From Paramacrobiotus metropolitanus (taxonomy: Eukaryota > Tardigrada > Eutardigrada > Parachela > Macrobiotidae), in assembly GCF_019649055.1 (NCBI RefSeq), contig NW_026570352.1, positions 62,001-126,000 on the forward strand: a stretch of 64,000 bases of DNA, read 5' to 3'. Below are positions 45,201 to 58,427 of this stretch, in pieces. Numbering within the stretch: the first letter of the stretch is position 1; each line of letters starts with the position of its first letter. The position numbers and the translations under genes were made by a program. Under the pieces are notes generated by a model, which was not told the origin of the DNA, did not search any database, and worked only from the letters and a program-made list of their open reading frames with translations.

Positions 45201-48200
45201 TGACCGAATTTTTTTTACTGAATTTACGGCATGTCCTAAACAAACGTTTGCTCGTTGTAGCCTGAGTGGATTAAAAAATCATTAAATTTTCTAAATCCAC
45301 AGGATTACGCTTGCTGTGAAACACCCACAATACCCGTTCATTCAGTGGGATTTTTGCCACTGCTCTACGAAATCACACCGAACATCCAACGATCGCTAAT
45401 AGTCTTAAAAGTGAACATTTCATACTGTCGAATCTAAGTCGATCACAATTCACAAGACAGTTATATTTTATAGACTATACTAAAGTCAAGCGAGCAAAAC
45501 GCGTTTATCGTAGAGTAATTATCTTTTTTTGACGAAATGTACAGATGTGGTGGAAATTTTCAGTTGCTAATTCTGTCATCTTATTTTCGTAGAGATCGTT
45601 TCGTATGCAAGTCTGCATGGACATTACCTTGAAGCGAAAGGCAATCAACTTCAAAACGCTTTCCATGGCAAACAGCGAGGTGAAAATGATATTCAGATAG
45701 TCCAGCGCCAGCGTGAACTCTTCCGGTTGATTATGAAACTGTAAAATGAAAGGTAAGACTCAGTGTACAGTGTAACGGTTTGGCGAAAACCGCTTTTAAC
45801 TGTATTCAAACTTCGAACGGCATTTTTGTAGCGTTAATTACCTTCATGGCCAGCGTGACCGTGTTAAGCAGGATTAGTACGAAGATGAAGTACTCAAACG
45901 GCTGCGAGGTCACCAGCCACCAGACGCGGTACTGGAATCGGTTTGTGGGAATGTACCGACGGATGGGTTTGGCTTTCAGAGCGAACTCTATACATTTCCT
46001 CTGCAAGCCACAAAGGTACGTCTTAACTGTCGTCTTTGGTAGTCAAAAAACTTCTTTAACATAAAAACGATATTGTTAATGCACGTTACACGTAATACGA
46101 ACTTCCCGTAGTTAATAGTGGGAAAAATGTTACTCTAGTGAATAATAAACCAGACTCCAGCAGTATCATTCATTCGTACTCCTAAATTGTTTCAGTTGTT
46201 TAATAATGCATTTAGACAGCGAAAAGGTTAAAAATGGTTTTCCAGTGCCGGAAGCATGATTCGTCCCACCTGATTTTTATCCAGTTCGCAGTGTTTGTAT
46301 TCCTGTTCACCTTCGTTTTGGAAGGTGACTATGACGAAACCGACGAAAATGTTGACCATAAAAAACGCTATGATGATAATGTAGACGATGAAGAAGATGG
46401 CCACGTAAGGGCGGTTGTTGAAAATCGGGCCTTGATCTTCTTGATTGGAATCGATGGCTTTGTACGTTAACCTGTCCAATGAACACATACGCGGTCACTT
46501 ACAAAAGTATAATTGTACTTATTAATTCTATTAATATTGATGCATTAAAAATTATCGGCTTACGACGGCCATCCTTCAAATGTCGCCACCGTGAATAAGG
46601 TCAGCAGGGCCTTGGGCACGTTATCAAAATTGAAGTTATTGTTGGACCATTCACGGTCTTCGGCTTTCTTCGGATGGTCCAAATCGTTGCCCTCGTAAAT
46701 GATAAACTGGCCTCTGTAGAAAACAACGACAAAGCCCGCATATATGGGCTCACAGTACGTAGTGTTATGGAATCACAAAATACGAGATTGTCTACATTAT
46801 TTATAATTAAACCATAGTGTAGCAAACAACAGGGTCCTTACACAAAAAATTCGTAGAGCGATGGCGATGAAGCTCGCATAGACTACTTAGTTAACAATGT
46901 TCAGGCGTCGCGTTCGCCAAGACGCACAAAATGCACAGAAATTCGTTTTTCATTTATTTCTACGCAAATTTAATGTAATTAATTTAAAAGAACATTTCTT
47001 TCAGCATTTTTAGCAATTTTAATTACATGAATTTTTTTCTCGCACATCATTTAGGACACATTATTTTATTTTCACCAGCACAGGCAGTATTCGTGTTTGT
47101 TGCTGTATTTATCTGCTGGGACACTAAGTCTGTACTCGTACAAAGTAGTTATCTTAAAAAATATTTCTTTACATACAGAGTATATTATTATATTATTCTG
47201 TATATTATTGTTTTATGCTTCGCGCATTATGCACGTTTTATTTGGTCTGCAATTGCAACTTACTGGCACTCGTCTTCCGTACTCTTGGATGGATCATTGC
47301 ATTCCGAAAAGCGTCCCTTGAACAGCTGCACACCGACAACGGCAAAGCAGAATTGCAGGACAAAGGTGACCAGTAGGACATTGCCGATGACGCGCACGGA
47401 CGTGATTAGACATTGGACAACATGCTGATGTTAGTCGGAACGCGAGCACACACAACATACAGAAAACAGAACATGGAGTTAGAACATATACACACATTTG
47501 ATTGGCCTACCTGTACTCCGATATTGGCAAAGACAAACTGAAGAAATTTGTAAAAACACGTTATTTAAAATGTTTTAGGGAATATTGCCAAAAAGAAGTG
47601 GGTGCCAGTCACCTGGAGCATAAATGTCACTAGCATAATATTCCAGATGGTTTTGATAGCCACCACCACACATTGCACAACGTGCTGAAAACAAGAGAGC
47701 CCAAGCGGAGAATGAAACCGGTGCGAAGGATATTAATATTCTTAAAGCCAAGAAAAGATGGGAATAAAACTTAAAGAATAGAGTTATTTTACTAATAACA
47801 CTTTTAATATTTTTTGAGCAGCTGTTTAAAAATAGCAGAGAATCCTTTCGCAAAGAAGTATCAGCAACGGTCTCATTAAAATGCACAGAAGGGGAGAATA
47901 AATTTTAAGGGTGAAACCAAAACAGAAAGGAATTAGTGGTTTAAAATTTCTGTGAAATATTATTTTGCAGGAATAAAATACGTAAAACATCTTTCGGAAA
48001 AAACTGCAACTGCAACTAATATTTAATTATTAGTGATATTTTTCTGGATGCCTGTGATCTTACCTTAAGGCCTTTTGCGCGGTTAATGGCACGTAAAGGT
48101 CGCAACACACGACATACACGGAGAATCTTGACGGCCGAGAACTGAGAATTCCTGCATTAGGAGATTGATGTGCGTCATCAACCAAAAGGTCGAACAACAT

Positions 48201-51200
48201 TTACCGGAATTCAGTTTTTCTTTGATTAGAAAATGTGAGACTTACTCCAGGGTAGCTGAAATTATGGATACGGCCACTACCATCGTGTCCAGCACGTTGA
48301 ATTTATTCCGTAGAAATGCCTCAGGATGAGCAATCACTCCTGAGACGATGGTTTTCAGGAGAATTTCCAATGAGAATACCGCCGTAAAGAAGTAATCAAA
48401 AAAGTTGAGCGTCTACAAATACGTTTAATTGAACATTTTATTTATTTGCAATACTATCATGGTGCTTAAACTTCCGAATTTATTAATGAAGATACAGTAA
48501 ATTAAAAAAATTTAAATAAGGCTTGCAATAATTAAAGCTGTTTCGGAGTTACCTTTTCATAATTATGCAGGAAACAAAATGTTATGTGTTATTTTTATTT
48601 ATTGTCTTTACATATTTCTTACTGTATTGAGATCGCTTTGTTTGGCCACCGGATCTTCAATCCCCAACATGAAACTACTGACCAGAATGCACAGCAGAAT
48701 AGCGTTAGTGAAGTACGGATGACTGGTGATGGTGTGGCACAAAACGCGGAATTTATTGTCCGGTTGAAAAATAAAGTAGGAGCTGTAGGGCGGGATCGGC
48801 TTGACCGCCTCGTTGATGTTGATCTCGAGAGACGTCGTGGCCGGGCAGTGGGATGGGCGTCGGCGTCTTCTTCCTCTACTGGCTCCTCTTCCGGCGGCTC
48901 GTCCTCATCTTCCGGCTCCAGGTCTACGAGATCTTCGCGACTGCGTCCGCGCACTACTTTGCGCTCTTCGTTGATCATGTCAATACGCAGTCGGGTTAGC
49001 ACCGGGCTGGGTGTGGGCCGGATTCGGGGCGGGGCTTTCTCATCTAATATACGAAACAGAACGTTTCAACCGAACGTCATTTCTGGGGCTATCGAATACG
49101 AATCATTCTAATAAGCACAATAACTGCCGCACTGTCAATTTTGAAACGTTCGAAGCAGAATTTCATTCTATCGTTGCCATTTTGCATCAATCAGCTCATT
49201 TCTGTCTTTTCGCTAATTAAGCTATAATAACTTTCGATAATCAAGCTATTGCACCCGGTTACTAGAAGGTTACAACAGGCTATCGAGTCGTACGTGCACA
49301 GGCTACTGTAGGTAACAAATATTGTGACTTTTTACCAGAGTTATTTTAATGTGATCCTTGGCTACCCTTGACCACCAAAATGAACGCTATCGACTCTAAT
49401 TTGCTGTAGTAACAGTTACGTTTGTAACCACTGATACCGAAGATCATGTTACCAAAGGTCACAGTAGCATGATCACTATGATCTCCATCTCACCTGTTGC
49501 ATGCACCACGTCACCATTGGGTAGCAGCTGCCCATCGATGAGGTTCTCGGTGTCATGCTCCAAAGGCTGCTCCTCTTCCGGTTCATCCTCAATAATCTGC
49601 ACTTGCACGTCATCCTCGTTGATCTTGACATGCTCATGCGAATGAATGGATCCTTTGACGCTGCGCTGCGAGGTGGACGATGCCAATGACCCCTGACGCG
49701 ACGAGCTGGCCTTCTGCTTCTTCTGCTCCTCTTCCTCTTTCTGCTCTTCTGTCATTTCCTCCGCGTCGGCTAAATTGTCGACGGCGATGGCCAAGAAGAC
49801 GTTGAGCAGAATATCTACAGAGATTTTTTCAGGCTGCAATTTTAATTACTTTTTGCATGCAGGTGATGGGAAACCTTACAGTTGCCGCAAATAAAAAGAA
49901 TTATGAAGAACAACGAACACAGGATCCCGATCGAGTCCACACCCCCAAACGCCTTGATGCCTTGGTACATTACTTCGTTCCAGTCCTCGCCGGTTAAAAT
50001 CTAACATCACGGAACAAAAAATTAGTTTCCTGCATATTACGTTTCTAATTTAAGCTTGCTGCAAAATGCTGCTGTTGGATCTTTTAAGAGAAATCTGTAG
50101 CAAAGCCACTACTCTAGGCTCTTCGGCGTTTTTCTACTGCATTTCGACGATTTGGTTATTACATCAGTATTCTGTTCGTTCAATCATTTTCTAATTTATT
50201 GGTGTAGTTTAAAAGAATATATATCTATTTAGTTTAACTTACCTTAATTCATGCTTTTGCAAGAGCAAAAATAAATCAAAAACGCACGTATCTGAATACT
50301 GAAAACAGTCAACTAAAAGTAATAACTTAAGTAACTAGTAAGTATAATTACCTGGAAAACCGTCAGCAGCGCTTGCCAGAAACTATCGAAATTATTCCGA
50401 TACGGTTCAGTTTCTCCCTCCATACTGAACCGCCCCCCGAACAGCTGCATTCCCAGCAGTGCAAAAATCAGAATAAATAAGAACAACAGCAACAACAGAC
50501 TGGCGATGGAGCGGATGGAGTTGAGCAGCGAGGTCACCAGGTTCCGCAGGCTGTTCCAATACCGCGTGACCTTAAACACGCGCAACAACCGAACGGAACG
50601 CAGGACGGATAAACCCAGAGGCGGGAGGATTTTGAACCAGAACAGTACAAATTCGCAGATACTGCTGATGACCACGAAACAGTCGAACCGGTTGAACAGC
50701 GATACAAAGTAGCCTTGGAAGCCCAGACAGAACATTTTGAACAGCATTTCCATGGTGAACAGGATGACGAAGACGAGGTTCGTATAGGCTGCAAAACAAA
50801 TTTGTCCTGCTTCATTTTTGTGGCATCAATAACATAATTTATGCCAAATATCGGTACTACCGGATTTTTCCCTCCATTAGATTATTATTATTATTATTAT
50901 TTTTCCTACAGTAGCCAACTTATTCAGCCTAAGCTGATGAAGATATCTTACCAGGCTAATGGAAAATTTTTTTGGTACATTTTGAAAATTTTATACTTTT
51001 TTGGTTAAGTAAAAACAAGATAAGTAAAAACAAACCAAAAATTAAACAAAAATTGGAATTGTGCAGCTGAAACGATAAAAAAAATTAACTATAACTACTA
51101 TTAAGCTGATAAGATGTTAACATGGAGCAGCGCTCCTTGCCGTTTTTGACTGAACATCTCACAAGACGTTGCCCGCAGGCTGCAGCCTGGAACTACATCG

Positions 51201-54200
51201 TACATGCAAACGGTAGAAGCATCGTAGTGCCGTGGCGCAACATGGCATAAACTTCACAGGGCATTCCATTATGGTCTGCCAATTTGCCAAAATATTGCAA
51301 TTTACTCGATTTGACCGGTTACGATCTGTTTCGCTTAATTTATCACCGTAACCAGTTTTTTTTCTAAGCAATTTGATGTTTCTTTTAAGTAAAACCATAC
51401 GCTTGGACCTCGGAAATAACTGGTAATCTTTGCTTGTGTGACGTACAGATAAGTAAGTACTGGCATTGAGAATAAAATTTTCGTATTGTACGAATACTTT
51501 CTGAATCTCTCCCTCAAATTTACAGCGTAGCTTACAGTTTTCAGCAAAGGAGCAGTTACAAAAATCTTGAATAGTAGTACGCTTGCTGAAGACCTGCCCA
51601 ATTAAATCAAAAGTACGGTCAATGAAAAAAAAAATTCTTGAAAAAGTAATTATTGTAAGGAATGCTTATTAAGAAGTGTATTATGTTTATTAAGTTATTA
51701 TTATCTTTATTATTATTATCTGTTACAGATAAGTATAATCTGAAATTTCAATTGATATTCGATGCTTAGCACGTCAAACGGCTACACTTACTCTGCACAT
51801 CGCCAATCCAGTCCGGTTGCCCATGGTACTCCGACGACAGCACACAGGTATTGAGAAAGACCAGCACAATCACCAGCCAGTAGAAGGTCTGCGACTTAAT
51901 CACCCGCCGGCACACACGCCGCGACCGGCGGATGGCTTTGCGGAAGGCCTTCACCCGCTCGGTCTCGTACCATTTGGCCTTCTCCTCCGTGTCCTCCTCC
52001 TCCAGATCCGGTTTCCCCTTGATGGTCGGCCGGCGCCGCAGGCCCCCGGTTTCATGGCCGCCCTCGCTTTCCGCCCCTTCTTCGGTGAATTCCTCATCCA
52101 CCAACTCCGCATGGGTGATCCAGTCCAGATAGCCCCGCAATGCCGCATCGATGGCCTGCTGCTCGCGATTCTTCCGAAAGGCACCGGATTTCTGAGCTTT
52201 GTCGCGTTCTTTGGAAAATTCTCTATAATTATGTTAAAGCAGCTGATTTATATAATAAAATAAAGTCTATATATACGGTACAGCATTATATGTAGATAAC
52301 GTACTATTTAATAAAAGGTGTTTATGCTCCACATAAAACAATAAATTTGAGCAGCTATCGTAGTACAGTGACTCCATCGACGGCTACGGTTTCTTTGCAA
52401 AAGAGTCTACAGATTGTCCATAAAACGCTAATTACGATTTCCTAGTACTCTGTATGTGCAGATAATGCGGTATGATAAACGTACTCGTACATCAACAGTA
52501 CAAACAAATTTCTATATAATTTTCTGTTAATTATAGTTTTTCTTGAAATTTTTCGGGTGGCAGTGTATTTTCTCCTATATGTCGTACAATTACTTTACAC
52601 CGCCTTGGGCTATCTGTTCCACTTACCCGCTGAGAACACCGAGTACAAGATTGAGCACAAAAAACGATCCCAGAATAATAAGGCTAACAAAATATATCCA
52701 AGGCCATAAATTCCCCATAACGTCATTCATCTGCAAATTAATGCCATTCAATTTTAGAATTGCAGTTCATGTAATATAAGCTGGTAGGCAATGTTTTACC
52801 CAATACATCACAGTCGTCCAACCCTCCATTGTAATACACTAAAACCAAGATAAACGGTTAATTTGATACATATTTTTAAATAATATTTTTTTTATTAAAT
52901 TTTTAAGTATACCGCCACTTCAAACATTTCGGGCAGTACTCGTACGCTTTAACCTTTATGATTTTTTGCTAACCTGAAAGACAGTTAACATGGCCAGGCC
53001 AAAATTGTCGAAATTCGTAATCCCTGAAATTCACAAGAAGACCGTCACTTCGCTAATTACGAGTATATATGTGTCACCGGTACCGCAAAAATCACTTTAT
53101 TTATTAGTGTATTCACGAGTTGTTTATCAATGTTTTTATAGCCTTACAGTTAGTTTATTTACTGCATTATCCAGAGGTTATTATTTCTATGTTTTATTGA
53201 CGTTCGAAAAATGAACAACGGCTTATGTGCAGCAAAGAAAATTAGTAAATTCGTAGCACTCAGCTGACCATCGTTGGGACCCGCCCATTCGTCATTGGCT
53301 GGTTGGCATATTTGCTCGGCTTCGCACACCAGCGACACACCGGGACTCGTCTCGTATCCGCACGGCTCCGGTTCATCGACGATCTTTTCTGCATAAAACA
53401 ATTGCAACATACATATTGCACAAAAACGGTACAAATCATGCAGATTAATTACACCAGTTAATTGCTACGAGTATTTATACTGTCTGTCTTCTTCTGTCAT
53501 AAGTTTTCAAAATTTATTATCTATTTAGACATGGATCATTAGCAATGTTCAACGATTCTACTTTTCTTATTAAGTTTTCCAGTTTTCTTGATTTTTTAAA
53601 CTTTTTTATGTTAGGTTAATCGTTGTAATGTTCCTGGAAAGCCAATTGGCAATGGCTGTCGAGTAATAAATTTATTACGCACCACGATGCTTCATGTGCG
53701 GTTTGGCAGTTTCAGCCGGCTGTCTGCCAAGAATTTTATATAAACAGATGAGCAAGTTTTGCCGGTTGAACGACATTGTGCTTGACCGCGCTGTACGGCG
53801 TTCTAGCAGCACAATGCTATTTTTAGAGTTTTTAAGGAGGGGGTTTTTAAGTGCTCCCAACTGGCAACAGCAGCTTCCACAACAGCCAGCTCAGTTTTAA
53901 TAAACTGCGACGTAGCCAGCTTCTGCTGCGCACCACGTTTACAGCAACCATGGTTCGATGGTCTAAATTGCATTCGTGCTACCATTGAACTTGAATGACG
54001 TGTTCTAATTAATTTATGACTTTGGGATGACAATTAATACCTTGGCTTCAACATTTTAGCCTATGTGTGTCGTCCAGAATTTCTGTCGTCAAGGATTCAA
54101 ATTTCGGCATCAGATTAATCTGGTTGCTTACCAGCTTTGCTTGAGAAAAACGCTTGTTAAAAAACTGCAATATTTAAGTAAAAACTGTTTCAGTCTAACA

Positions 54201-56615
54201 GGAAAAGCCCCTTACACTTCAACGGCTGGTTAACGAAAAAATTCACTACGCGTTTTATATACTCAATTTGGAATTTCTATATATATTTTTATTTTTTGAT
54301 AAATGTTGGCTATTTTGTATTAGTTATGTCAAATAATAATTTTACAATATTAGTATGCGTTTTCCCGAATGTTAAATTGTTAATAAATACGGCCGGTATT
54401 TACTATTTAATTACAAAATTTAAATAAAAAACACCGGTATTTATACCGTTGAATATTGATCCAGATAGAAGAGAAATTCTTCAGAGAAGTATGAAAATAA
54501 CCGTAAGAAACGAGTAAACAGATCATAGGGCTTCAGTGCGATGCGGTCGACTTACTGGTAACATTGTCATAACAGGCTTTATGCAGTTGTCCCATAAACA
54601 ATTCCAATCCGATAATGGCATAGATCATAATGACAAACAGCACCAACAATGCGATGTGTAGCAGCGGGACCATGGCCATCAGGATGGAGTTGAGCACGAC
54701 CTGTAGACTGGGCACACCGTGCACCAGCCGCAGCGGACGGAGCACGCGGAACGCCCGCAGCGCTTTGATATCGAAGGCGTCCTTCGGAGCCTTCTTGCCG
54801 CCCTCGGGCGTCGGCACCATCAGCGGGATGATGGTGCTGGCCAGCCCAATTACGACTATCATAAAATCCAGCAGGTTCATCCCGTTGCGCAGATACGCAC
54901 CGGAGTGCATCAGAAACCCATACGCGCAGATTTTCAGGAAGCATTCTGTTGTGAAGATCACCACGAAGACGTACTCGAATTGCTCCTAGACGAACGGAAT
55001 ATGATGATACCGGATGTACAGTTATATGCGATAATATTCAACCTTAACTTAGTATGCAGGAAGATCGCAAATTTAGTGCTGATCTACGAGAGTACGTATG
55101 TTACATCATTTTTCTATAAAGTAACTAATAAGGTACTGTGAATAAAATTTCTGTAGGAAATAAAACGTTTTTTGAATATTCATTCGAAGAATAATTTTTA
55201 TTGCGAAACGGGGCACTTACCAAAAACTGATTGATACTGTTGGAATCGTATCGCGGATACGGCGTGGTAATCGCCAAAGCGATACAGTTAGCAAAAATCG
55301 TCACCAGGATAAAATAATCGAAGGCCCTGCAATGGCAATATCAGGGCGATTATCAACTGGAATTATCAGCCGAAATTCAGCCGAAATGGTCGTACTTTAA
55401 TTCGACAATCTTAATACACCACCGGCGGAAGGGATTGGTGAGGGACAGGCAGAAGAGGGCACGGGTGGGCCGGTTCTCTGGTTTGCCCATGAGGACCGGA
55501 TTGGGCTTGGGCTTGGCGCCACTTTTACTGGCGTAGGCGGCGGCGGTGGCGTTGGCGAGGGTCTTCTGCCAGGCGGATGACAGGGGCTTATCGGGGACGA
55601 CAATCTTAATATTCTGCGCCTCGGTGGCTGGCTTGCCGCCGGCTGTCCCGTTCGATCCGGCTAATCGATTAAAAAAACGGTAACTGCATAATTAATAACT
55701 TCCTAGCAAAAAAATACTATTTATTCCCGTACCGGTACAGCAAAGCAAAAATTATTAGCAAGGGGAATTATTATAAAATTAATAGAAAAAATGTACCGTT
55801 TTCGGGTTTTTGTTTAGATTAAAGACAGCTGTTACACTGATTAGATATGCCAAGTACGTCATTGTTTATTTAAGTGAAGATGAATCAATATGAATGCAAT
55901 ACCGGTCTAATGGGACTCTACAACATCCGTTTAAGCCCTGTAGGATGTCTCATTTCCGAATAAGCTGCCAGCGTTCGAGATGTGGTGCGTTAGAATTAGA
56001 TGCATTTACTGCACTGCACGTGCCAAAGAAAATTGTCTATGCACAGGTTCACGACATGAACACAGGAAAAATCGATTTTTTGCCGGGGAAAATAAGCATT
56101 TGATAGCCTAAATAACGCCCAGATTGTTCCAGAGGATAATTACACGCCTGGCGTGAATGACGCCAGACCGGTCCATATGGACACGCTTAACCCTGTGCTT
56201 GCTTGATTATGATGACTGCATGTTCAATTATGCAATCACCAAGAACAACATCACCGATCTCATAAATCATTCGCCAAACCCTCAAGAAAATCTCTTACCT
56301 AGCGTGATCGTGTACGAAACGCATCCTACCTCATAAAAAATTCACTGCCTGACTGAAGGTAATTGTAAAATTATAAATTTCTGATAAGCTGTTGAATAAA
56401 TACTACGGGGAAAAATACGACGTAATAGGAGAACGAAGCAGAAAGATTTTTAGTTGCTTAGTAAGTGAAAAAAACACGCTTTGATCAATGAGATTGGACG
56501 GTACCTCCGGGCGATGTCGGGATACTGGACTTTTTGTCGCCCTCAGCGGTGACGGTGGTCGCTGGCGCCTTGGTCTGCAGGACAATGGTGGTGGGCGCTG
56601 GTGGAGCGTTGGCCG
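42291..56615 (-). CDS. Cav1: Voltage-gated calcium channel alpha-1 subunit, L-type (Cav1)
   Basis: Pore subunit of a high-voltage-activated Ca2+ channel in the plasma membrane. Exons (minus): 56615-56505, 55660-55396, 55326-55221, 54985-54556, 53398-53269, 53023-52974, 52838-52800, 52730-52627, 52222-51792, 50788-50352, 50000-49880, 49814-49494, 49043-48623, 48412-48246, 48151-48064, 47424-47264 (or alternatives), 46713-46564, 46471-46270, 46000-45842, 45738-45628, 45088-44333, 43229-43025, 42960-42737, 42650-42291. Pore glutamates are all present (TMEGW, TGEDW, TFEGW, TGENW). S4 segments have regular Arg ([25 protein letters not shown]). The I-II loop has the beta-subunit site ([15 protein letters not shown]). 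The III-IV linker ([18 protein letters not shown]), an EF-hand-like region and an IQ-type helix ([10 protein letters not shown]) fit L-type channels. The exon with the start codon was not found: phase shows that one must lie upstream of 56615. Confidence 0.9.
47264..47424 (-). other. Cav1 alternative exon: domain III S5, version 2 plus pore start
   Basis: Encodes [33 protein letters not shown] and then [14 protein letters not shown] to a phase-2 donor. An internal AG (CAG/CTG, exon start 47325) lies exactly after GVQ and could accept the other S5 version. Confidence 0.65.
47511..47684 (-). other. Cav1 alternative exons: domain III S5, version 1 (two exons)
   Basis: Exon 47684-47613 (24 codons) encodes [20 protein letters not shown] plus FMLQ; after a 75-nt intron a 27-nt micro-exon 47537-47511 encodes FVFANIGVQ. 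Together they give 33 residues, the same length as version 2, and end in a GT donor that fits the internal acceptor at 47325. Confidence 0.65.
50880..50903. repeat. ATT microsatellite in a Cav1 intron
   Basis: A short run of ATT triplets in the intron between 50788 and 51792. Confidence 0.7.
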
Positions 56616-57340
56616 CTAGAAAAATCCCCAAGAAAACATTATACACACACTGTGTTATTTTTCACCTTTACGCATACATCACGCTCACGATAACAACTCA
56701 GCATAAAATCCCGCTCGTTTACACTGAAAAGCATCCTAATCAGCATTCAGCCGATGCGGCTCACCTGGATTGGACATATTGACACTCGGGTATAAAGACG
56801 CTGTATCATACACACACACACAGTGCACTAATTGGCTATATGACAAAAAGCGAACACCCCAATCATGGTATTATAATACACGGCGGGGATCCGCGGATAA
56901 AGATCCCGCTTTTCTTCCCGCGTGTGGATGAATGATTATCAATAGGCTCCGTCATGTACACACAGTATATACACGATGTTCGTGGTTTTCCTACACGTAG
57001 CGTCTGAGCGCGTGATGCGCGCCTAGCCTACCCATCTAATTCCACGTCGTAACGCGCCTTGTGCGCGGCTAATTTGGTTGTGTATGTGTGTGTGCGAGCG
57101 TTGGGATGTGGATTAACGCCACTGGCAAAGACATGCAGTATCTTTACGGTTACGCGAGAGAAAGAGAGTCTGAGAAGAAGAAGAGCGAGAGACAGATCCC
57201 GCCTGATTACAAGACACACACACACACGGTGCTGATCAACGTGGGGATCGTTTGCGCGGAATAAATATGCCGGTAATTCATTTGACGGTGTGCGAATAAG
57301 TGTCCCTTGTGGTATCAGCATTAACCTTTGCTGTTTAATG
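56616..57340. other. Upstream region of the Cav1 gene
   Basis: Contains CA runs (near 56812 and 57213), a GTGTGTATGTGTGTG stretch near 57080 and a purine-rich GAGA-type tract (57165-57195). It may hold the missing first exon and promoter of the channel; I could not identify the start codon. Confidence 0.35.
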
Positions 57341-58305
57341 ATTATTGTTCCAGTACCGAATGTACTGCGTTGCAGCTGAAAGGAGCGTGATGTTATCGTT
57401 TCAGAAACCGGGTTTACAGCGTTCTAATAAGCCGTCAAAACGGGTTTAGTACGGCACAACGTAGGACTAAGAAAAGCAGAGGCTTCTTTTTACCATGTAC
57501 TGCGCAGACTAGCGCTTCTCTGTTCGAACGCTCTGTTAGCGAACTGCATGCTGTAGGATCGTTAGTTAATTTTTCATTTAATTTCTGAACTGCGGACCGA
57601 CTGGTCGATTTCTACATTTTGTCGTCCTAGGTCTAGTGTGTGTCTTTAACATCTGTAGCATCTTTCCTTCGGGTTACGTGTATCCTAAGTGTGTTACATT
57701 GCAGCGCTTCTCTCCGTTCTAATTTTAGTACTTGGCTATTTTTACCGGGTGAAGAGCAGTTTGATCTGTGGATAAATGCTTGTACGAGGAGAGCGCATGT
57801 GCTACGATATGCGACTCGTAGTTTTTTCAGCATGTAGAAAGCTGTTCCTAACCGGTCGCGGAAAAAAGCGGTCAGTGTTGTCTGTCTGTGTGGCTGTGTG
57901 ATGTTCGTGTACGTCTGTTTTGCCGGAATGACTGTTATCGGAATTACTCCATCGGTTTTTACCTGTTTCTCTTACAACAAGCAAACATTTTACGCTCACT
58001 GCCAAAACAATGAATGAAAGCCGGCGCGTAAAGAGCAGGAAATGTTTTTCTCTCAATGAGTCACGATGCGTTAGCGTGTCTCGCGTTACACGATAATGTT
58101 TTGGTGTTTTTGAGGTGATATCATTGTTTTTTGGCTCTCTTGTGCCATAATAGCGGTACGCGCTTAACCGGCAAATTTGCGACCTAAATGTTTTTTCGTT
58201 CAAAGACAAAAAAACATGTTTGTAATTACAAATATACCAGTAAAATTTCCAAGAAACAGCGCGCACGTTCTGACCTGCACTGTTTATGAATGGCTGGTGA
58301 ATCGG
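57341..58305. other. Flank between Cav1 and the secreted-protein array
   Basis: No gene recognised. The last 300 bp contain a block (with AATGTTTTGGTGTTTTTG at about 58097) also found upstream of the two other secreted paralogs. Confidence 0.4.
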
Positions 58306-58313
58306 TATTTAAA
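58306..58313 (+). promoter_or_regulatory. TATA-like box of secreted paralog 1
   Basis: TATTTAAA 122 bp before the ATG; the same element sits 109 and 114 bp before the ATG of paralogs 2 and 3. Confidence 0.5.
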
Positions 58314-58427
58314 CCAAGCAACGACAGTCTGCACATCATAGCGACCAGAGCATTCTCAATCAAAACGGATTTTGGTGACTTTTTTATTTTTAATTAAGAG
58401 TATATATTCGTTTAATCAAGAGCGAAG

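Noticed and set aside
56812-57230. CRISPR-like or satellite array
   Set aside because: Only simple CA/GT dinucleotide runs are present; this is eukaryotic DNA and there are no spaced repeats.
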